Of a DNA stretch of 62,000 nt, positions 50,201-56,200 are shown piece by piece (within the stretch, counting starts at the first letter, position 1; every line of letters starts with the position of its first letter). Source of the stretch: Symsagittifera roscoffensis (lineage: Eukaryota > Xenacoelomorpha > Acoela > Convolutidae); the NCBI RefSeq assembly GCF_963678635.1, contig NC_087065.1, positions 71,061,345 through 71,123,344 on the forward strand, given 5' to 3'. The notes under the pieces were generated by a model. It did not search any database and was not told the DNA's origin. It saw only the letters and a program-made list of their open reading frames with translations. The translations under genes and the position numbers were made by a program.

Positions 50201-53200
50201 AAAAAAATTTTTTTTTTGAAAATTCGACCCCCCCCCCCCCCCTCGAGAATATCCTAGATCCGCCCCTGGAGGGAGGGGATTTAAAAATAATATTTGCAAA
50301 ATTCGCAAATATCAAAAATGGCTGAGGTTCGAGTAAATGTTTTGTGAATTTTCCCTTGCCACAACAAAACTTCACCCAAACAAATCCCTCTTGAAGAAAA
50401 TGAGTCATTTCGAAATAAAACTCAGTCAGAAAAGATGGCTAAGGAAAATAAACAGAAGCGAGAAGAAAAGTCGAAACTCACGACTAAAGACTAAATAAAG
50501 CAACTTTTTTTGTACCTTTCGACCCAACATGTAGCCAGCGTCCTGTCAAGAAGTTGTCGCAATATTTATAATGATATAAGACAAAGCTTTAACATTTACA
50601 AAGCTCCAAATATATCACTGACAAAGCTTTCTTCGTATAAATTTCCCAGACAGTGAAAGGTTTTCTAAGATTTAATTAAATTGGCTGGCCTAAAAAGACC
50701 AAGTTTGTCGCTTTTAAAACAAATTTTTCTTAAAAGGTCTCCCGCTATACTTTATGTCTCATCCCCCTCCCCCTCCCACCTAACCAAACCGCCCCCCCCC
50801 CCTCTGACTCACCACTGTGGTCCAAGTCGTGTAGCCAGTCGACTACATCCACATATGGCCTCACATGAGGGGGCACTCTGCAGGTGAAGAGGGCGGAGGA
50901 ACCCAGTTGGGTGGTAACTGAGTCCACTTCCAGGGCCCAGTCGTTCACACTCGCCCCAAACACTGAAACAAAAATATTTCATCTTGAAGTCAATAATTGA
51001 AAAATTTGCAGCAGAAACAACTAAGATGCGATGCAGTAAGTAACTCCAAACCAGTGGCGGTTTTAGGGGGGGGGGGGTGTTTTCGGACGCCTCTTTCCTC
51101 AGCGATTAGACCCCTGACTACGCAAAGGGTTTCTTCCCCCTTTGATACTAATTTAAAAAATTTGCTAGCGGTGCAAAAACTTTGGCCAAAACAGGGTCTT
51201 TTTAGTGCTTTGGGAGAGCTCGGAAAATCAATTGGAACAAACTAAAAAAAAGTCGAAAATATTTTTGAAAGATTTTGAACCTGCCCTGTTCAAGAAAATT
51301 CTAGATCCGCCGCGCTCTAAATCCTAGTAAAACAGTTTGAAGCTTCAAAAATGCTTAAAAAATAGCGTAAAAAAACAAAACTGTGCCTTGAATGAAAATC
51401 TTCAGCTTCAGAATAAAAAAAACTCAGAGACTTAATGATTCGAACTGGGACTCTTTCATAAACCTTTTGGCCAATGTGCTTGGTTGGCTAAATTTTCACG
51501 TATTATTTTTGTTAGATTAGGCAGTAAGTGATTCCAATGAATTAAAATGGATTTTCGTCGGCTAAAATATTGCCAAGATAGTAGATTTTTGTGGCAAAAC
51601 TAGACAACGTAATGAATCATATGGTTTGATATAATCTATTATTTTCCCAGCAAAAAATCCATTAAAATCCATTAAAATCTTTTATGAATCTATATAATCC
51701 ATTTTTTCATAATTGGTTTATTTTTTCTCACATTTTCCATGCGTTTTGTTTTACTGCAATTTTGTTTTTCATTTTGTGGTCTGGTATTTCTGCAAACGCC
51801 GAAAAAATGAAAGCCTTGATTTTGTAACAATATAAAAATTATAATTTTTCCACGCGTTCGAATTTAATAGTGGCTCCTACTTGCAAGCAACCCCACGTCT
51901 GATCCATCACAAAAAAATTTAAACAAGGATAGCCGGTGTCTGCGAAAGTAGCACAGAATGTTCCCACCATAATCGTAAAAAACATTATGACACGCTTTTT
52001 CATGTTTTTTTTCCAAGTTAGAGTTGTTTTTCGTTAATCGTGTGATAAAAAGATCTGACGAAAACCGAACATTTAGGCATATTTAGGCATTTAGCGACAT
52101 TAGAGATTATTTCAAAACTTTGAAGTTTTTATTCTTAAGATGGCGCTTAAAAACTTCGAAAAATAATTTAACTGAAGTTCAATTAAAGTTTCATGGCTTA
52201 TTCTTCTATAACAAGTTTGTTCGCTTGCTTTACTCGTTCGAAATTCAAATAAAACTGAAAAATTCCAAACCAGTTTTTCTCATCACCGGGACAAACCGTT
52301 GAAATTTTTCAGGGCTGAAAATTTCAGGGCTAAAAGGGCTTTAATATGATATATCAATCCACTCAATACGATGGTTTATTTGCGGTAAAAACTTTCTGTT
52401 GAAAAACAAAGTAAGTATGCTAGCTCACCTCATTTGCTCAAAAATTGTCCAAAAACCATCCAAATTGTCCAAAGTTTCAAACTAATTTTTCTCAATACTG
52501 GTTTTTTTTGAATTTTTAAATGTCGTTCGAATTACGAATGTAAGGGTTACAACTAATTTTCACCTAGCAAGAATCAAGGGGTGACCGCCCATCACATAGG
52601 TTTTAAAAATATTATTTTGAGTAAAATTGCAAATAACTTTTTGTAGTTATTGAAATTTTGGGCGGCAATAAGCGTTGGATTCAAGTCATTGCACTTCAAG
52701 GGTGATGCTGAAAACAAATTTTTCAGCTTAGGAGCTCTGATTTTGTGTTTTTATTTTTCCAAATTTTTGTGCCATTGCGTATAACTTCTGAAAATCATAC
52801 GAAATATTTGTACTGAAAGACAAGACTGCTCGTATCAGAGCAACGCCCTGAAGATTCCGACTGCCCATTAAGTTTAATAGTTTTGGTGAATGAAATAATG
52901 ACCAATAATAAACTTTAGGCTAAATATATACAGTAGCACATTATGTTATTAGGACGAATTAGTTTGAATCAATTCAGTTTGAAAAGATATGTAGTGCGGG
53001 ATAAATCGCCACACATAAATAATGCATTTTCACTTTCAGCATCAAAGTATAAAACGAGCAGTTTAGTTAGACTCATTTCGCAGCAAACATAAAGTCAGGA
53101 TAGCAAATATATTGGTGAGCGCAACCCTTCGGAGAACACGAAGATCATGGGATTGCTCCCACGAGAGTAACATTCTTTTGAAAATTCTGGTCTGAATAAA

Positions 53201-56200
53201 AACATCACCCATAGCATATACATTCCTCATTTTCTTCCCAAGGTTTAACAATAAAAACACTAAACAAGACTGCTCGTATCAGGGCGAAGCCCTGAATGTT
53301 CCGACTGGATTTTAAGGTTTATTGAGCAGCAGTAATACATAAAAAAAATAAATGAAATAAAATAAAATGAAATTTTTTTTTCTAAAAGTTGAAATTTTTT
53401 AATGAAAATCATCCCCCCACACGCCATATAAAATACAAAAAGATAGATTTCGTTCCTTGTAACAAATCAATTATGGCAAATAAGCTTCGTTCAACCAATT
53501 TGGAACGATTTATAAGAGGATTTAATCTCGCTTACTCGTTAATAGCGCGAATTATATTGCGCGTTAATTATCCCAAATTGGTCAAAATGGCCAAAATGGC
53601 AATCTTTAAACCCTCATAACTTTACGAAAAATGATCACAGGTGAAATATCTTTTCAAATTTAAGCTCAGGACAACAATACCTTTTGAATGATATAAAAAA
53701 ATTTTATCAAAAATGGCTAGTTAAAAAGTCGAAATTTGTCTGAAGAAAAAAAAAACCCACCCCGAGCACAAATATTCCGTTACTTTCGTATCGAAAGTCG
53801 GAACAATGAGACGTCAACACTAAATGAGACGTCAATTTTTATTGCTTCTCGAATTGTATTATTGTTCCGACTTTCGATACGAAAGTAACGGAATATTTGT
53901 GCTCGGGGTGGGTTTTTTTTCTTCAGACAAATTTCGACTTTTTAACTAGCCATTTTTGACGGAATTTTTTTTATCATTCGAAAGCCATGGTTATCCTGAA
54001 CTTAAATTTGAAAAGATATTTCACCTGTGATCATTTTTCGTAAAGTTATGAGGGTCTAAATATTGTCACTTTGGCCATTTTGACCAATTTGGGACAATTA
54101 ACGCACGATATAATGCGCGCTATTAACGCGTAAGCGGAGATTTAATCCGTCTTATAAGTCGTTCAAAATTGGTTGAACGAAGCTTATTTGCCATAATTGA
54201 TTTGTTACAAGGAACGAAATCTATCTTTTTGTACTTTTATGGCGTGTGGGGGGATGATTTTCATTTAAAAAAATTCAAATTTTGGAAAAAAAAATTTCAT
54301 TTTATTTTATTTCATTTAATTTTTTATGTTATTACTGCTGCTCCATAAACCTTAAAAGGCAGTCGGAACATTCAGGGCTTTGCCCTGATACGAGCAGTCT
54401 TGTTAAGTCTTCATCTTGATATCATTTCTAACGATTATTTATGATACATAAATGAAAATGATACGTTTTTCAGCATACTAATTTTTCCCCCGAAAATTAG
54501 CACTTTTGAATTCTAAATTTATTACCACTACATATTGGGAACTAAGTTTGACAATCTGTTCAGTAATTTTGAGTTGTATTAAGATGACAATTCATTTGAA
54601 CACTCAAACGCTCAAACGGCAATGAAAAATTTTAGCAGTTTTTCTAGCCTCCGTTTTTGCACATCAACCGGACACATGTATTCAATTCAGCAGTTTTTAT
54701 TGAAAACGTTTTTTTACGCCTGTGCATTTTCCAGGCCATAAATTGCACATTTTATTCTACTAGTCGGTGGAAAAACAAAGAATCAAAAATGTACATTTAT
54801 TACACCAAGCTGTCAAATTGAACACGTTAAAATGTTTTAAGTTGACAAAATAGCAGTTAAACAGTCAATTTTCAGAGATTAAAAAAGCGCCTTGGAGAGA
54901 AAAACATCTGAAATTCAGCAAAACACGCCTACGAAATCAAGAAAAACACATTCTTAGGTTGCAAAACGTCGTTAACATCTGTTTAGGTTTAATCATGAGT
55001 CATCATATATTGCATAAATTATGAGTTGGACTGAAAAGTTCTGAAGCAAAAATATGTAAAAGCCTTGGACATCAAAAGTTTAGCTCATCAAAAATTGAAG
55101 TTTTTCATCACCAGCAAGGTTAGATCATAAATAATTGAAAGTATGCGTCATGGGTCGAGTAATTTTATAAATATGCTTAAATTGATGGGATTTTAGAAAC
55201 AAACACAGATAAAACATAGATGTCTCAGTAAAAACAACCAAGACATCGCTTGATATATTTAAAAAACAAGATAGTCGTCAAAATTGTCACACAGTGGTTT
55301 TGTGGTTAAAATTTGTCGATGAAAAAAAAACAAAAACAAAAGCACCAAGCTGTCAAGTGAAGTGACGAACATTGGTCAGACGAGAAAAAAAATTTAATTG
55401 CTTTCTGAAGAAGCGTTACTAAACGTCAGTGGAAACGTTCTTCGCAAACTGATTAAACTATTAATCGTTCAACGAGCTTTTGTTTAAAAGCCAAGAATTT
55501 TCAAAGTACAACTAAAAGTTCAAGTTTATGAAAAATCGTTTTTTGTTTTTTGAGTTTAATGATAAAAATGTGGCACATTACTAAACAGTTAAGTTATAAT
55601 TTCAGGTAGCAGTTCCTTGCTGTTATAAACCACGCTTTTGATTATTAAATTTGTAATAACCAAGTTAATAAAAAAATGTTCAATGTTGTATGTTATAATT
55701 TATTAAAATGTTCAACGCTTTTGTTTTTAAAAAATGTTATATTTGTTTTATTTTTTTAAACAAAAATGTGACTTAATTTAGTTGTAGGCTGAAAAAACAT
55801 TAGTCCCAGTGGGAATTCAAGTTTTAGTAGTTTTTCAGTTTTTTTGTTGATGTACTAACAGGGTGTGATGCTAATTGGCAGACTGATCACTGAGCCGAAA
55901 GGGTTCATGGCCACACAGTGGTAAGTGGTGTTGTGAATGTCGGGCGAGAACCGACTGCTGTCCGAGAAGGGTCCGATGTGCAGACTGGAGTTTGGAAGGA
56001 TGGCACGTGACCCTATGACGTCATTGACTTGGGTGAACCCATCTGCCATACGCCAGGTGAGCTGTTAACAGGAAAAGTATAAATTCAACTGAAAAAAATT
56101 TCCTTCGACGATGAATCAAAAATTGAGAGATGACGATGAGAGATAACATGATGTAGAAATTACAATATTTAGATTTTTAATTAACTAATCCGATGGTTGT

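Noticed and set aside
43250-55859. Search for alternative Ig2, Ig3 or Ig7 exon arrays as in arthropod Dscam1
   Set aside because: No extra frames with the Ig cysteine-tryptophan pattern are seen in introns 2, 3, 4 or 7, and Ig7 is fused into one exon.
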